The notes beneath the pieces are model-generated. The model worked only from the letters and a program-made list of their open reading frames with translations, searched no databases and was not told the origin of the DNA. A stretch of DNA of 64,000 nt from Rhabditoides inermis (Eukaryota; Nematoda; Chromadorea; Rhabditida; Rhabditidae), in the NCBI GenBank assembly GCA_963966185.1, contig CAWZYM010000226.1, positions 222,001 to 286,000 on the forward strand, written 5' to 3'. The position numbers and the translations under genes were made by a program. Shown one piece after another: positions 25,901 to 39,320 of this stretch (its first letter is position 1; each line of letters opens with the position of its first letter).

Positions 25901-28900
25901 CTTGAGAAGCGAGAATACTCTCGCTTGAGAAGCGAGAACACTCTCGCTTGAGAAGTGAGAACATTCTCGTTTGAGAAGCGAGAACACTCTCGCTTGAGAA
26001 GCGAGAACACTCTCGCTTGAGAAGCGAGAAAACTCTCGCTTGAGACTTGAGAAGCGAGAACACTCTCGCTTGAGAAGCGAGAACACTCTATCTTGAGAAG
26101 CGAGAATATTCTCGCTTGAGAAGCGAGAATACTCTCGCTTGAGAAGCGAGAACACTCTCTCTTGAGAAGCGAGAATATTCTCGCTTGAGAAGCGAGAATA
26201 TTCTCGCTTGAGAAGCGAGAATACTCTCGCTTGAGAATCGAGAACACTCTCGCTTGAGAAGCGAGAATACTCTCGCTTGAGACTTGAGAAGCGAGAACAC
26301 TCTTGCTTGAGAAGCGAGAATACTCTCGCTTGAGAAGCGAGAATACTCTCGCTTGAGAAGCGAGAATACTCTCGCTTGAGAAGCGAGAATACTCTCGCTT
26401 GAGAAGCGAGAACACTCTCGCTTGGGAAGCGAGAACACTCTCGCTTGAGAAGCAAGAACATTCTCGCTTGAGAAGCGAGAACACTCTCGCTTGAGAAGCG
26501 AGAACACTCTCGCTTGAGACTTGAGAAGCGAGAACACTCTCTCTTGCGAAGCGAGAATATTCTCGCTTGAGAAGCGAGAATAGTCTCGCTTGAGAAGCGA
26601 GAATACTCTCGCTTGAGAAGCGAGAACACTCTCTCTTGAGAAGCGAGAATATTCTCGCTTGAGAAGCGGGAATACTCTCGCTTGAGAAGCGAGAACACGC
26701 TCGCTTGAGAAACGAGAACACTCTCGCTTGAGAAGCGAGAACACTCTCGCTTGAGAAACGAGAACACTCTCGCTTGAGAAGCGAGAATACTGTCGCTTGA
26801 GACTTGAGAAGCGAGAACACTCTCGCTTGAGAAGTGAGAACACTCTCGCTCAGGAAGAGAGAACACTCTCGCTTGAGAAGAGAGAACACTCTCGCTTGAG
26901 AAGCGAGAATACTCTCGCTTGAGAAGCGAGAACACTCTCGCTTGAGAAGCGAGAACACTCTCGCTTGAGAAGCGAGAACACTCTCGCTTGAGAAGCGAGA
27001 ATACTCTCGCTTGAGAAGCGAGAATACTCTCGCTTGAGACTTGAGAAGCGAGAACACTCTCGCTCAGGAAGAGATAACACTCTCGCTTGAGAAGCGAGAA
27101 CACTCTCGCTTGAGAAGCGAGAACACTCTCGCTTGAGAAGCGAGAACACTCTCGCTTGAGAAGCGAGAACACTCTCGCCTAAAAGCGAGAACACTCTCGC
27201 TTGAGAAGCGAGAACATTCTCGCTTGAGAAGCGAGAACACTCTCGCTTGAGAAGCGAGAACACTCTCGCTTGAGAAGTGAGAACACTCTCGCTCAGGAAG
27301 AGAGAACACTCTCGCTTGAGAAGCGAGAACACTCTCGCTTGAGAAGCGAGAATACTCTTGCTTCAGAAGCGAGAAAACTCTCGCTTGGAAAGCGAGAACA
27401 CTCTCGCTTGAAAAGCGAGAACATTCTCGCTTGAAAAGCGAGAACATTCTCGCTTGAGAAGCGAGAACACTCTCGCTTGAGAAGCGAGAACACTCTCGCT
27501 TGAGAAGCGAGAATACTCTCGCTTGAGACTTGAGAAGCGAGAACACTTTCTCTTGAAAAGCGAGAACACTCTATCTTGAGAAGCGAGAATATTCTCGCTT
27601 GAGAAGCGAGAATACTCTCGCTTGACAAGCGAGAACACTCTCTCTTGAGAAGCGAGAATATTCTCGCTTGAGAAGCGAGAATACTCTCGCTTGAGAATCG
27701 AGAACACTCTCGCTTGAGAAGCGAGAATACTCTCGCTTGAGAAGCGAGAACACTCTCGCTTGAGAAGCGAGAACACTCTCGCCTAAAAGCGAGAACACTC
27801 TCGCTTGAGAAGCGAGAACATTCTCGCTTGAGAAGCAAGAACATTCTCGCTTGAGAAGCGAGAACACTCTCGCTTGAGAAGCGAGAACACTCTCGCTTGA
27901 GACTTGAGAAGCGAGAACACTCTCTCTTGCGAAGCGAGAATATTCTCGCTTGAGAAGCGAGAATAGTCTCGCTTGAGAAGCGAGAATACTCTCGCTTGAG
28001 AAGCGAGAACACTCTCTCTTGAGAAGCGAGAATATTCTCGCTTGAGAAGCGGGAATACTCTCGCTTGAGAAGCGAGAACACGCTCGCTTGAGAAACGAGA
28101 ACACTCTCGCTTGAGAAGCGAGAACACTCTCGCTTGAGAAACGAGAACACTCTCGCTTGAGAAGCGAGAATACTGTCGCTTGAGACTTGAGAAGCGAGAA
28201 CACTCTCGCTTGAGAAGTGAGAACACTCTCGCTCAGGAAGAGAGAACACTCTCGCTTGAGAAGCGAGAACACTCTCGCTTGAGAAGCGAGAATACTCTCG
28301 CTTGAGAAGCGAGAACACTCTCGCTTGAGAAGCGAGAATACTCTCGCTTGAGAAGCGAGAATACTCTCGCTTGAGACTTGAGAAGCGAGAACACTCTCGC
28401 TCAGGAAGAGAGAACACTCTCGCTTGAAAAGCGAGAACATTCTCGCTTGAAAAGCGAGAACACTCTATCTTGAGAAGCGAGAATATTCTCGCTTGAGAAG
28501 CGAGAATATTCTCGCTTGAGAAGCGAGAATATTCTCGCTTGAGAAGCGAGAATACTCTCGCTTGAGAATCGAGAACACTCTCGCTTGAGAAGCGAGAATA
28601 CTCTCGCTTGAGACTTGAGAAGCGAGAACACTCTTGCTTGAGAAGCGAGAATACTCTCGCTTGAGAAGCGAGAATACTCTCGCTTGAGAAGCGAGAATAC
28701 TCTCGCTTGATAAGCGAGAATACTCTCGCTTGAGACTTGAGAAGCGAGAACACTTTCTCTTGAGAAGCGAGAACACTCTATCTTGAGAAGCGAGAATATT
28801 CTCGCTTGAGAAGCGAGAATACTCTCGCTTGAGAAGCGAGAACACTCTCTCTTGAGAAGCGAGAATATTCTCGCTTGAGAAGCGAGAATACTCTCCCTTG

Positions 28901-29833
28901 AGAATCGAGAACACTCTCGCTTGGGAAGCGAGAACACTCTCGCTTGAGAAGCAAGAACATTCTCATTGAGAAGCGAGAACACTCTCGCTTGAGAAGCGAG
29001 AACACTCTCGCTTGAGACTTGAGAAGCGAGAACACTTTCTCTTGAAAAGCGAGAACACTCTATCTTGAGAAGCGAGAATATTCTCGCTTGAGAAGCGAGA
29101 ATACTCTCGCTTGACAAGCGAGAACACTCTCTCTTGAGAAGCGAGAATATTCTCGCTTGAGAAGCGAGAATACTCTCGCTTGAGAATCGAGAACACTCTC
29201 GCTTGAGAAGCGAGAATACTCTCGCTTGAGACTTGAGAAGCGAGAACACTCTTGCTTGAGAAGCGAGAATACTCTCGCTTGAGAAGCGAGAACACTCTCG
29301 CTTGAGAAGCGAGAATACTCTCGCTTGAGAAGCGAGAATATTCTCGCTTGAGAAGCGAGAATACTCTCGCTTGAGAAGCGAGAGTGTTCTCGCGAGAGTG
29401 TTCTCGCCCCCCTTGAACACTCTCGCTTGGGAAGCGAGAACACTCTCGCTTGAGAAGCGAGAACACTCTCGCTTGAGAAGTGAGAACACTCTCGCTCAGG
29501 AAGAGAGAACACTCTCGCTTGAGAAGCGAGAACACTCTCGCTTGAGAAGCGAGAATACTCTTGCTTGAGAAGCGAGAACACTCTCGCTTGGGAAGCGAGA
29601 ACACTCTCGCTTGAGAAGCGAGAACACTCTCGCTTGAGAAGCGAGAACACTCTCGCTTGATAAGCGAGAATACTCTCGCTTGAGACTTGAGAAGCGAGAA
29701 CACTTTCTCTTGAGACGCGAGAACACTCTATCTTGAGAAGCGAGAATATTCTCGCTTGAGAAGCGAGAATACTCTCGCTTGAGAAGCGAGAACACTCTCT
29801 CTTGAGAAGCGAGAATATTCTCGCTTGAGAAGC
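22943..29833 (+). repeat. Large segmental duplicate L2
   Basis: L2 is collinear with L1 (offset 10683) over 6.9 kb and with the start of L3 (offset 6044). The only substitution I can find against both other copies is in CGCATGAGAAG near 25404, where L1 and L3 have CGCTTGAGAAG. L2 ends at about 29833, exactly where L3 starts, so L2 and L3 are in direct tandem contact. Confidence 0.85.
29381..29418 (-). repeat. Micro-inversion module, copy 5
   Basis: Same module, in large duplicate L2, 10683 bp after copy 4. Confidence 0.92.
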
Positions 29834-32800
29834 GAGAACACTCTCGCTTGAAAAGCGAGAACACTCTCGCTTGAGAAGCGAGAATACTCTCGCTTGAGAC
29901 TTGAGAAGCGAGAACACTTTCTCTTGAGAAGCGAGAACACTCTATCTTGAGAAGCGAGAATATTCTCGCTTGAGAAGCGAGAATACTCTCGCTTGACAAG
30001 CGAGAACACTCTCTCTTGAGAAGCGAGAATATTCTCGCTTGAGAAGCGAGAATACTCTCGCTTGAGAATCGAGAACACTCTCGCTTGAGAAGCGAGAATA
30101 CTCTCGCTTGAGACTTGAGAAGCGAGAACACTCTCGCTTGAGAAGCGAGAACACTCTCGCCTGAGAAGCGAGAACACTCTCGCTTGAGAAGCGAGAATAC
30201 TCTCGTTTGAGAAGCGAGAATATTCTCGCTTGAGAAGCGAGAATACTCTCGCTTGAGAAGCGAGAACACTCTCGCTTGGGAAGCGAGAACACTCTCGCTT
30301 AAGAAGCGAGAACATTCTCGCTTGAGAAGCGAGAACACTCTCGCTTGAGAAGCGAGAACACTTTCTCTTGAGAAGCGAGGACACTCTATCTTGAGAAGCG
30401 AGAATATTCTCGCTTGAGAAGCGAGAATACTCTCGCTTGAGAAGCGAGAACACTCTCTCTTGAGAAGCGAGAATATTCTCGCTTGAGAAGCGAGAATACT
30501 CTCGCTTGAGAATCGAGAACACTCTCGCTTGAGAAGCGAGAATACTCTCGCTTGAGACTTGAGAAGTGAGAACACTCTCGCTCTAGAAGAGAGAACACTC
30601 TCGCTTGAGAAGCGAGAACACTCTCGCTTGAGAAGCGAGAATATTCTCGCTTGAGAAGCGAGAATATTCTCGCTTGAGAAGCGAGAATACTCTCGCTTGA
30701 GAATCGAGAACACTCTCGCTTGAGAAGCGAGAATACTCTCGCTTGAGAAGCGAGAACATTCTCGCTTGAGAAGCGAGAACACTCTCGCTTGAGAAGCGAG
30801 AACACTGTCGCTTGATAAGCGAGAATACTCTCGCTTGAGACTTGAGAAGCGAGAACACTTTCTCTTGAGAAGCGAGAACACTCTATCTTGAGAAGCGAGA
30901 ATATTCTCGCTTGAGAAGCGAGAATACTCTCGCTTGAGAAGCGAGAACACTCTCTCTTGAGAAGCGAGAATATTCTCGCTTGAGAAGCGAGAATACTCTC
31001 CCTTGAGAATCGAGAACACTCTCGCTTGAGAAGCGAGAATACTCTCGCTTGAGACTTGAAAAGCGAGAACACTCTCGCTTGAGAAGCGAGAACACTCTCA
31101 CTTGAGAAGCGAGAACACTCTCTCGCTTGAGAAGCGAGAACACTCTCGCTTGAGAAGCGAGAATACTCTCGCTTGAGAAGCGAGAACACTCTCGCCTGAG
31201 AAGCGAGAACACTCTCGCTTGAGAAGCGAGAATACTCTCGCTTGAGAAGCGAGAATATTCTCGCTTGAGAAGCGAGAATACTCTCGCTTGAGAAGCGAGA
31301 ACACTCTCGCTTGGGAAGCGAGAACACTCTCGCTTGAGAAGCGAGAACATTCTCGCTTGAGAAGCGAGAACACTCTCGCTTGAGAAGCGAGAACACTCTC
31401 GCTTGAGAAGCGAGAACACTCTCTCTTGCGAAGCGAGAATATTCTCGCTTGAGAAGTGAGAACACTCTCGCTTGAGAAGCGAGAATACTCTCGCTTGAGA
31501 AGCGAGAATATTCTCGCTTGAGAAGCGGGAATACTCTCGCTTGAGAAGCGAGAACACTCTCGCTTGAGAAGCGAGAACACTCTCGCTTGAGAAGCGAGAA
31601 CACTCTCGCTTGAGAAGCGAGAACACTCTCGCTTGAAAAGCGAGAATACTCTCGCTTGAGACTTGAGAAGCGAGAACACTCTCGCTTGAGAAGTGAGAAC
31701 ACTCTCGCTCAGGAAGAGAGAACACTCTCGCTTGAGAAGCGAGAACACTCTCGCTTGAGAAGCGAGAATACTCTCGCTTGAGAATCGAGAACACTCTCGC
31801 TTGAGAAGCGAGAACACTCTCGCTTGAGAAGCGAGAATACTCTTGCTTGAGAAGCGAGAAGCGAGAACACTCTCGCTTGAGAAGTGAGAACACTCTCGCT
31901 CAGGAAGAGAGAACACTCTCGCTTGAGAAGCGAGAACACTCTCGCTTGAGAAGCGAGAATACTCTCGCTTGAGAAGCGAGAACACTCTCGCTTGAGAAGT
32001 GAGAACATTCTCGTTTGAGAAGCGAGAACACTCTCGCTTGAGAAGCGAGAACACTCTCGCTTGAGAAGCGAGAAAACTCTCGCTTGAGACTTGAGAAGCG
32101 AGAACACTCTCGCTTGAGAAGCGAGAACACTCTATCTTGAGAAGCGAGAATATTCTCGCTTGAGAAGCGAGAATACTCTCGCTTGAGAAGCGAGAACACT
32201 CTCTCTTGAGAAGCGAGAATATTCTCGCTTGAGAAGCGAGAATATTCTCGCTTGAGAAGCGAGAATACTCTCGCTTGAGAATCGAGAACACTCTCGCTTG
32301 AGAAGCGAGAATACTCTCGCTTGAGACTTGAGAAGCGAGAACACTCTTGCTTGAGAAGCGAGAATACTCTCGCTTGAGAAGCGAGAATACTCTCGCTTGA
32401 GAAGCGAGAATACTCTCGCTTGAGAAGCGAGAATACTCTCGCTTGAGAAGCGAGAACACTCTCGCTTGGGAAGCGAGAACACTCTCGCTTGAGAAGCAAG
32501 AACATTCTCGCTTGAGAAGCGAGAACACTCTCGCTTGAGAAGCGAGAACACTCTCGCTTGAGACTTGAGAAGCGAGAACACTCTCTCTTGCGAAGCGAGA
32601 ATATTCTCGCTTGAGAAGCGAGAATAGTCTCGCTTGAGAAGCGAGAATACTCTCGCTTGAGAAGCGAGAACACTCTCTCTTGAGAAGCGAGAATATTCTC
32701 GCTTGAGAAGCGGGAATACTCTCGCTTGAGAAGCGAGAACACGCTCGCTTGAGAAACGAGAACACTCTCGCTTGAGAAGCGAGAACACTCTCGCTTGAGA

Positions 32801-35800
32801 AACGAGAACACTCTCGCTTGAGAAGCGAGAATACTGTCGCTTGAGACTTGAGAAGCGAGAACACTCTCGCTTGAGAAGTGAGAACACTCTCGCTCAGGAA
32901 GAGAGAACACTCTCGCTTGAGAAGAGAGAACACTCTCGCTTGAGAAGCGAGAATACTCTCGCTTGAGAAGCGAGAACACTCTCGCTTGAGAAGCGAGAAC
33001 ACTCTCGCTTGAGAAGCGAGAACACTCTCGCTTGAGAAGCGAGAATACTCTCGCTTGAGAAGCGAGAATACTCTCGCTTGAGACTTGAGAAGCGAGAACA
33101 CTCTCGCTCAGGAAGAGATAACACTCTCGCTTGAGAAGCGAGAACACTCTCGCTTGAGAAGCGAGAACACTCTCGCTTGAGAAGCGAGAACACTCTCGCT
33201 TGAGAAGCGAGAACACTCTCGCCTAAAAGCGAGAACACTCTCGCTTGAGAAGCGAGAACATTCTCGCTTGAGAAGCGAGAACACTCTCGCTTGAGAAGCG
33301 AGAACACTCTCGCTTGAGAAGTGAGAACACTCTCGCTCAGGAAGAGAGAACACTCTCGCTTGAGAAGCGAGAACACTCTCGCTTGAGAAGCGAGAATACT
33401 CTTGCTTCAGAAGCGAGAAAACTCTCGCTTGGAAAGCGAGAACACTCTCGCTTGAAAAGCGAGAACATTCTCGCTTGAAAAGCGAGAACATTCTCGCTTG
33501 AGAAGCGAGAACACTCTCGCTTGAGAAGCGAGAACACTCTCGCTTGAGAAGCGAGAATACTCTCGCTTGAGACTTGAGAAGCGAGAACACTTTCTCTTGA
33601 AAAGCGAGAACACTCTATCTTGAGAAGCGAGAATATTCTCGCTTGAGAAGCGAGAATACTCTCGCTTGACAAGCGAGAACACTCTCTCTTGAGAAGCGAG
33701 AATATTCTCGCTTGAGAAGCGAGAATACTCTCGCTTGAGAATCGAGAACACTCTCGCTTGAGAAGCGAGAATACTCTCGCTTGAGAAGCGAGAACACTCT
33801 CGCTTGAGAAGCGAGAACACTCTCGCCTAAAAGCGAGAACACTCTCGCTTGAGAAGCGAGAACATTCTCGCTTGAGAAGCAAGAACATTCTCGCTTGAGA
33901 AGCGAGAACACTCTCGCTTGAGAAGCGAGAACACTCTCGCTTGAGAAGCGAGAACACTCTCGCTTGAGACTTGAGAAGCGAGAACACTCTCTCTTGCGAA
34001 GCGAGAATATTCTCGCTTGAGAAGCGAGAATAGTCTCGCTTGAGAAGCGAGAATACTCTCGCTTGAGAAGCGAGAACACTCTCTCTTGAGAAGCGAGAAT
34101 ATTCTCGCTTGAGAAGCGGGAATACTCTCGCTTGAGAAGCGAGAACACGCTCGCTTGAGAAACGAGAACACTCTCGCTTGAGAAGCGAGAACACTCTCGC
34201 TTGAGAAACGAGAACACTCTCGCTTGAGAAGCGAGAATACTGTCGCTTGAGACTTGAGAAGCGAGAACACTCTCGCTTGAGAAGTGAGAACACTCTCGCT
34301 CAGGAAGAGAGAACACTCTCGCTTGAGAAGCGAGAACACTCTCGCTTGAGAAGCGAGAATACTCTCGCTTGAGAAGCGAGAACACTCTCGCTTGAGAAGC
34401 GAGAATACTCTCGCTTGAGAAGCGAGAATACTCTCGCTTGAGACTTGAGAAGCGAGAACACTCTCGCTCAGGAAGAGAGAACACTCTCGCTTGAAAAGCG
34501 AGAACATTCTCGCTTGAAAAGCGAGAACACTCTATCTTGAGAAGCGAGAATATTCTCGCTTGAGAAGCGAGAATATTCTCGCTTGAGAAGCGAGAATATT
34601 CTCGCTTGAGAAGCGAGAATACTCTCGCTTGAGAATCGAGAACACTCTCGCTTGAGAAGCGAGAATACTCTCGCTTGAGACTTGAGAAGCGAGAACACTC
34701 TTGCTTGAGAAGCGAGAATACTCTCGCTTGAGAAGCGAGAATACTCTCGCTTGAGAAGCGAGAATACTCTCGCTTGATAAGCGAGAATACTCTCGCTTGA
34801 GACTTGAGAAGCGAGAACACTTTCTCTTGAGAAGCGAGAACACTCTATCTTGAGAAGCGAGAATATTCTCGCTTGAGAAGCGAGAATACTCTCGCTTGAG
34901 AAGCGAGAACACTCTCTCTTGAGAAGCGAGAATATTCTCGCTTGAGAAGCGAGAATACTCTCCCTTGAGAATCGAGAACACTCTCGCTTGGGAAGCGAGA
35001 ACACTCTCGCTTGAGAAGCAAGAACATTCTCATTGAGAAGCGAGAACACTCTCGCTTGAGAAGCGAGAACACTCTCGCTTGAGACTTGAGAAGCGAGAAC
35101 ACTTTCTCTTGAAAAGCGAGAACACTCTATCTTGAGAAGCGAGAATATTCTCGCTTGAGAAGCGAGAATACTCTCGCTTGACAAGCGAGAACACTCTCTC
35201 TTGAGAAGCGAGAATATTCTCGCTTGAGAAGCGAGAATACTCTCGCTTGAGAATCGAGAACACTCTCGCTTGAGAAGCGAGAATACTCTCGCTTGAGACT
35301 TGAGAAGCGAGAACACTCTTGCTTGAGAAGCGAGAATACTCTCGCTTGAGAAGCGAGAACACTCTCGCTTGAGAAGCGAGAATACTCTCGCTTGAGAAGC
35401 GAGAATATTCTCGCTTGAGAAGCGAGAATACTCTCGCTTGAGAAGCGAGAGTGTTCTCGCGAGAGTGTTCTCGCCCCCCTTGAACACTCTCGCTTGGGAA
35501 GCGAGAACACTCTCGCTTGAGAAGCGAGAACACTCTCGCTTGAGAAGTGAGAACACTCTCGCTCAGGAAGAGAGAACACTCTCGCTTGAGAAGCGAGAAC
35601 ACTCTCGCTTGAGAAGCGAGAATACTCTTGCTTGAGAAGCGAGAACACTCTCGCTTGGGAAGCGAGAACACTCTCGCTTGAGAAGCGAGAACACTCTCGC
35701 TTGAGAAGCGAGAACACTCTCGCTTGATAAGCGAGAATACTCTCGCTTGAGACTTGAGAAGCGAGAACACTTTCTCTTGAGACGCGAGAACACTCTATCT

Positions 35801-38800
35801 TGAGAAGCGAGAATATTCTCGCTTGAGAAGCGAGAATACTCTCGCTTGAGAAGCGAGAACACTCTCTCTTGAGAAGCGAGAATATTCTCGCTTGAGAAGC
35901 GAGAATACTCTCCCTTGAGAATCGAGAACACTCTCGCTTGGGAAGCGAGAACACTCTCGCTTGAGAAGCAAGAACATTCTCGCTTGAGAAGCGAGAACAC
36001 TATCGCTTGAGAAGCGAGAACACTCTCGCTTGAGACTTGAGAAGCGAGAACACTCTCTCTTGCGAAGCGAGAATATTCTCGCTTGAGAAGCGAGAATAGT
36101 CTCGCTTGAGAAGCGAGAATACTCTCGCTTGAGAAGCGAGAACACTCTCTCTTGAGAAGCGAGAATATTCTCGCTTGAGAAGCGGGAATACTCTCGCTTG
36201 AGAAGCGAGAACACTCTCGCTTGAGAAACGAGAACACTCTCGCTTGAGAAGCGAGAACACTCTCGCTTGAGAAACGAGAACACTCTCGCTTGAGAAGCGA
36301 GAATACTCTCGCTTGAGACTTGAGAAGCGAGAACACCCTCGCTTGAGAAGTGAGAACACTCTCGCTCAGGAAGAGAGAACACTCTCGCTTGAGAAGCGAG
36401 AACACTTTCGCTTGAGAAGCGAGAACACTCTCGCTTGAGAAGCGAGAACACTCTCGCTTGAGAAGCGAGAATACTCTCGCTTGAGAAGCGAGAATACTCT
36501 CGCTTGAGACTTGAGAAGCGAGAACACTCTCGCTCAGGAAGAGAGAACACTCTCGCTTGAGAAGCGAGAACACTCTCGCTTGAGAAGCGAGAACACTCTC
36601 GCTTGAGAAGCGAGAATACTCTCGCTTGAGAAGCGAGAATACTCTCGCTTGAGAAGCGAGAACACTCTCTCTTGAGAAGCGAGAATATTCTCGCTTGAGA
36701 AGCGGGAATACTCTCGCTTGAGAAGCGAGACAGTCTCGCTTGAGAAACGAGAACACTCTCGCTTGAGAAGCGAGAATACTCTCGCTTGAGAAGCGAGAAT
36801 ACTCTCGCTTGAGAAGCGAGAATACTCTCGCTTGAGAAGCGAGAATACTCTCGCTTGAGAAGCGAGAATACTCTCGCTTGAGAAGCGAGAACACTCTCGC
36901 TTGGGAAGCGAGAACACTCTCGCTTGAGAAGCGAGAACATTCTCGCTTGAGAAGCGAGAACACTCTCGCTTGAGAAGCGAGAACACTCTCGCTTGAGACT
37001 TGAGAAGCGAGAACACTCTCTCTTGCGAAGCGAGAATATTCTCGCTTGAGAAGCGAGAATACTCTCGCTTGAGAAGCGAGAATACTCTCGCTTGAGAAGC
37101 GGGAATACTCTCGCTTGAGAAGCGAGAATACTCTCGCTTGAGAAGCGAGAACACTCTCGCTTGAGAAGTGAGAACATTCTCGCTTGAGAAGCGAGAACAC
37201 TCTCGCTTGAGAAGCGAGAAAACTCTCGCTTGAGACTTGAGAAGCGAGAACACTCTCGCTTGAGAAGCGAGAACACTCTATCTTGAGAAGCGAGAATATT
37301 CTCGCTTGAGAAGCGAGAATACTCTCGCTTGAGAAGCGAGAACACTCTCTCTTGAGAAGCGAGAATATTCTCGCTTGAGAAGCGAGAATACTCTCGCTTG
37401 AGAATCGAGAACACTCTCGCTTGAGAAGCGAAAATACTCTCGCTTGAGACTTGAGAAGCGAGAACACTCTTGCTTGAGAAGCGAGAATACTCTCGCTTGA
37501 GAAGCGAGAATACTCTCGCTTGAGAAGCGAGAATACTCTCGCTTGATAAGCGAGAATACTCTCGCTTGAGACTTGAGAAGCGAGAACACTTTCTCTTGAG
37601 AAGCGAGAACACTCTATCTTGAGAAGCGAGAATATTCTCGCTTGAGAAGCGAGAATACTCTCGCTTGAGAAGCGAGAACACTCTCTCTTGAGAAGCGAGA
37701 ATATTCTCGCTTGAGAAGCGAGAATACTCTCCCTTGAGAATCGAGAACACTCTCGCTTGGGAAGCGAGAACACTCTCGCTTGAGAAGCAAGAACATTCTC
37801 ATTGAGAAGCGAGAACACTCTCGCTTGAGAAGCGAGAACACTCTCGCTTGAGACTTGAGAAGCGAGAACACTCTCTCTTGCGAAGCGAGAATATTCTCGC
37901 TTGAGAAGCGAGAATAGTCTCGCTTGAGAAGCGAGAATACTCTCGCTTGAGAAGCGAGAACACTCTCTCTTGAGAAGCGAGAATATTCTCGCTTGAGAAG
38001 CGGGAATACTCTCGCTTGAGAAGCGAGAACACTCTCGCTTGAGAAACGAGAACACTCTCGCTTGAGAAGCGAGAACACTCTCGCTTGAGAAACGAGAACA
38101 CTCTCGCTTGAGAAGCGAGAATACTCTCGCTTGAGACTTGAGAAGCGAGAACACTCTCGCTTGAGAAGTGAGAACACTCTCGCTCAGGAAGAGAGAACAC
38201 TCTCGCTTGAGAAGCGAGAACACTCTCGCTTGAGAAGCGAGAATACTCTCGCTTGAGAAGCGAGAACACTCTCGCTTGAGAAGCGAGAACACTCTCGCTT
38301 GAGAAGCGAGAACATTCTTGCTTGAGAAACGAGAACACTCTCGCTTGAGAAGCGAGAACACTCTCGCTTGAGAAACGAGAACACTCTCGCTTGAGAAGCG
38401 AGAATACTCTCGCTTGAGACTTGAGAAGCGAGAACACTCTCGCTTGAGAAGTGAGAACACTCTCGCTCAGGAAGAGAGAACACTCTCGCTTGAGAAGCGA
38501 GAACACTCTCGCTTGAGAAGCGAGAATACTCTCGCTTGAGAAGCGAGAACACTCTCGCTTGAGAAGCGAGAACACTCTCGCTTGAGAAGCGAGAACACTC
38601 TCGCTTGAGAAGCGAGAATACTCTCGCTTGAGAAGCGAGAATACTCTCGCTTGGGAAGCGAGAACACTCTCGCTTGAAAAGCGAGAACACTCTCTCTTGA
38701 GAAGCGAGAATATTCTCGCTTGAGAAGCGAGAATACTCTCGCTTGAGAATCGAGAACACTCTCGCTTGAGAAGCGAGAATACTCTCGCTTGAGACTTGAG

Positions 38801-39320
38801 AAGCGAGAACACTCTCTCTTGCGAAGCGAGAATATTCTCGCTTGAGAAGCGAGAATAGTCTCGCTTGAGAAGCGAGAATACTCTCGCTTGACAAGCGAGA
38901 ACACTCTCTCTTGAGAAGCGAGAATATTCTCGCTTGAGAAGCGGGAATACTCTCGCTTGAGAAGCGAGAACACGCTCGCTTGAGAAACGAGAACACTCTC
39001 GCTTGAGAAGCGAGAACACTCTCGCTTGAGAAACGAGAACACTCTCGCTTGAGAAGCGAGAATACTCTCGCTTGAGACTTGAGAAGCGAGAATACTCTCG
39101 CTTGAGAAGCGAGAACACTCTCTCTTGAGAAGCGAGAATATTCTCGCTTGAGAAGCGGGAATACTCTCGCTTGAGAAGCGAGAACACGCTCGCTTGAGAA
39201 ACGAGAACACTCTCGCTTGAGAAGCGAGAACACTCTCGCTTGAGAAACGAGAACACTCTCGCTTGAGAAGCGAGAATACTCTCGCTTGAGACTTGAGAAG
39301 CGAGAACACTCTCGCTTGAG
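29833..39320 (+). repeat. Large segmental duplicate L3
   Basis: L3 is collinear with L1 (13106-22570), with an offset of 16727 in its first part and 16750 after about 33960. The 23-bp step is one extra unit at about 33900-33960. Against L1 the one substitution I noticed is at about 21431/38181 (CTTGCTCAGG versus CTCGCTCAGG). After 39320 the variant order switches to that of about 26831 onwards, so the array is a mosaic. Confidence 0.84.
35448..35485 (-). repeat. Micro-inversion module, copy 6
   Basis: Same module, in large duplicate L3, 16750 bp after copy 4. Confidence 0.92.
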
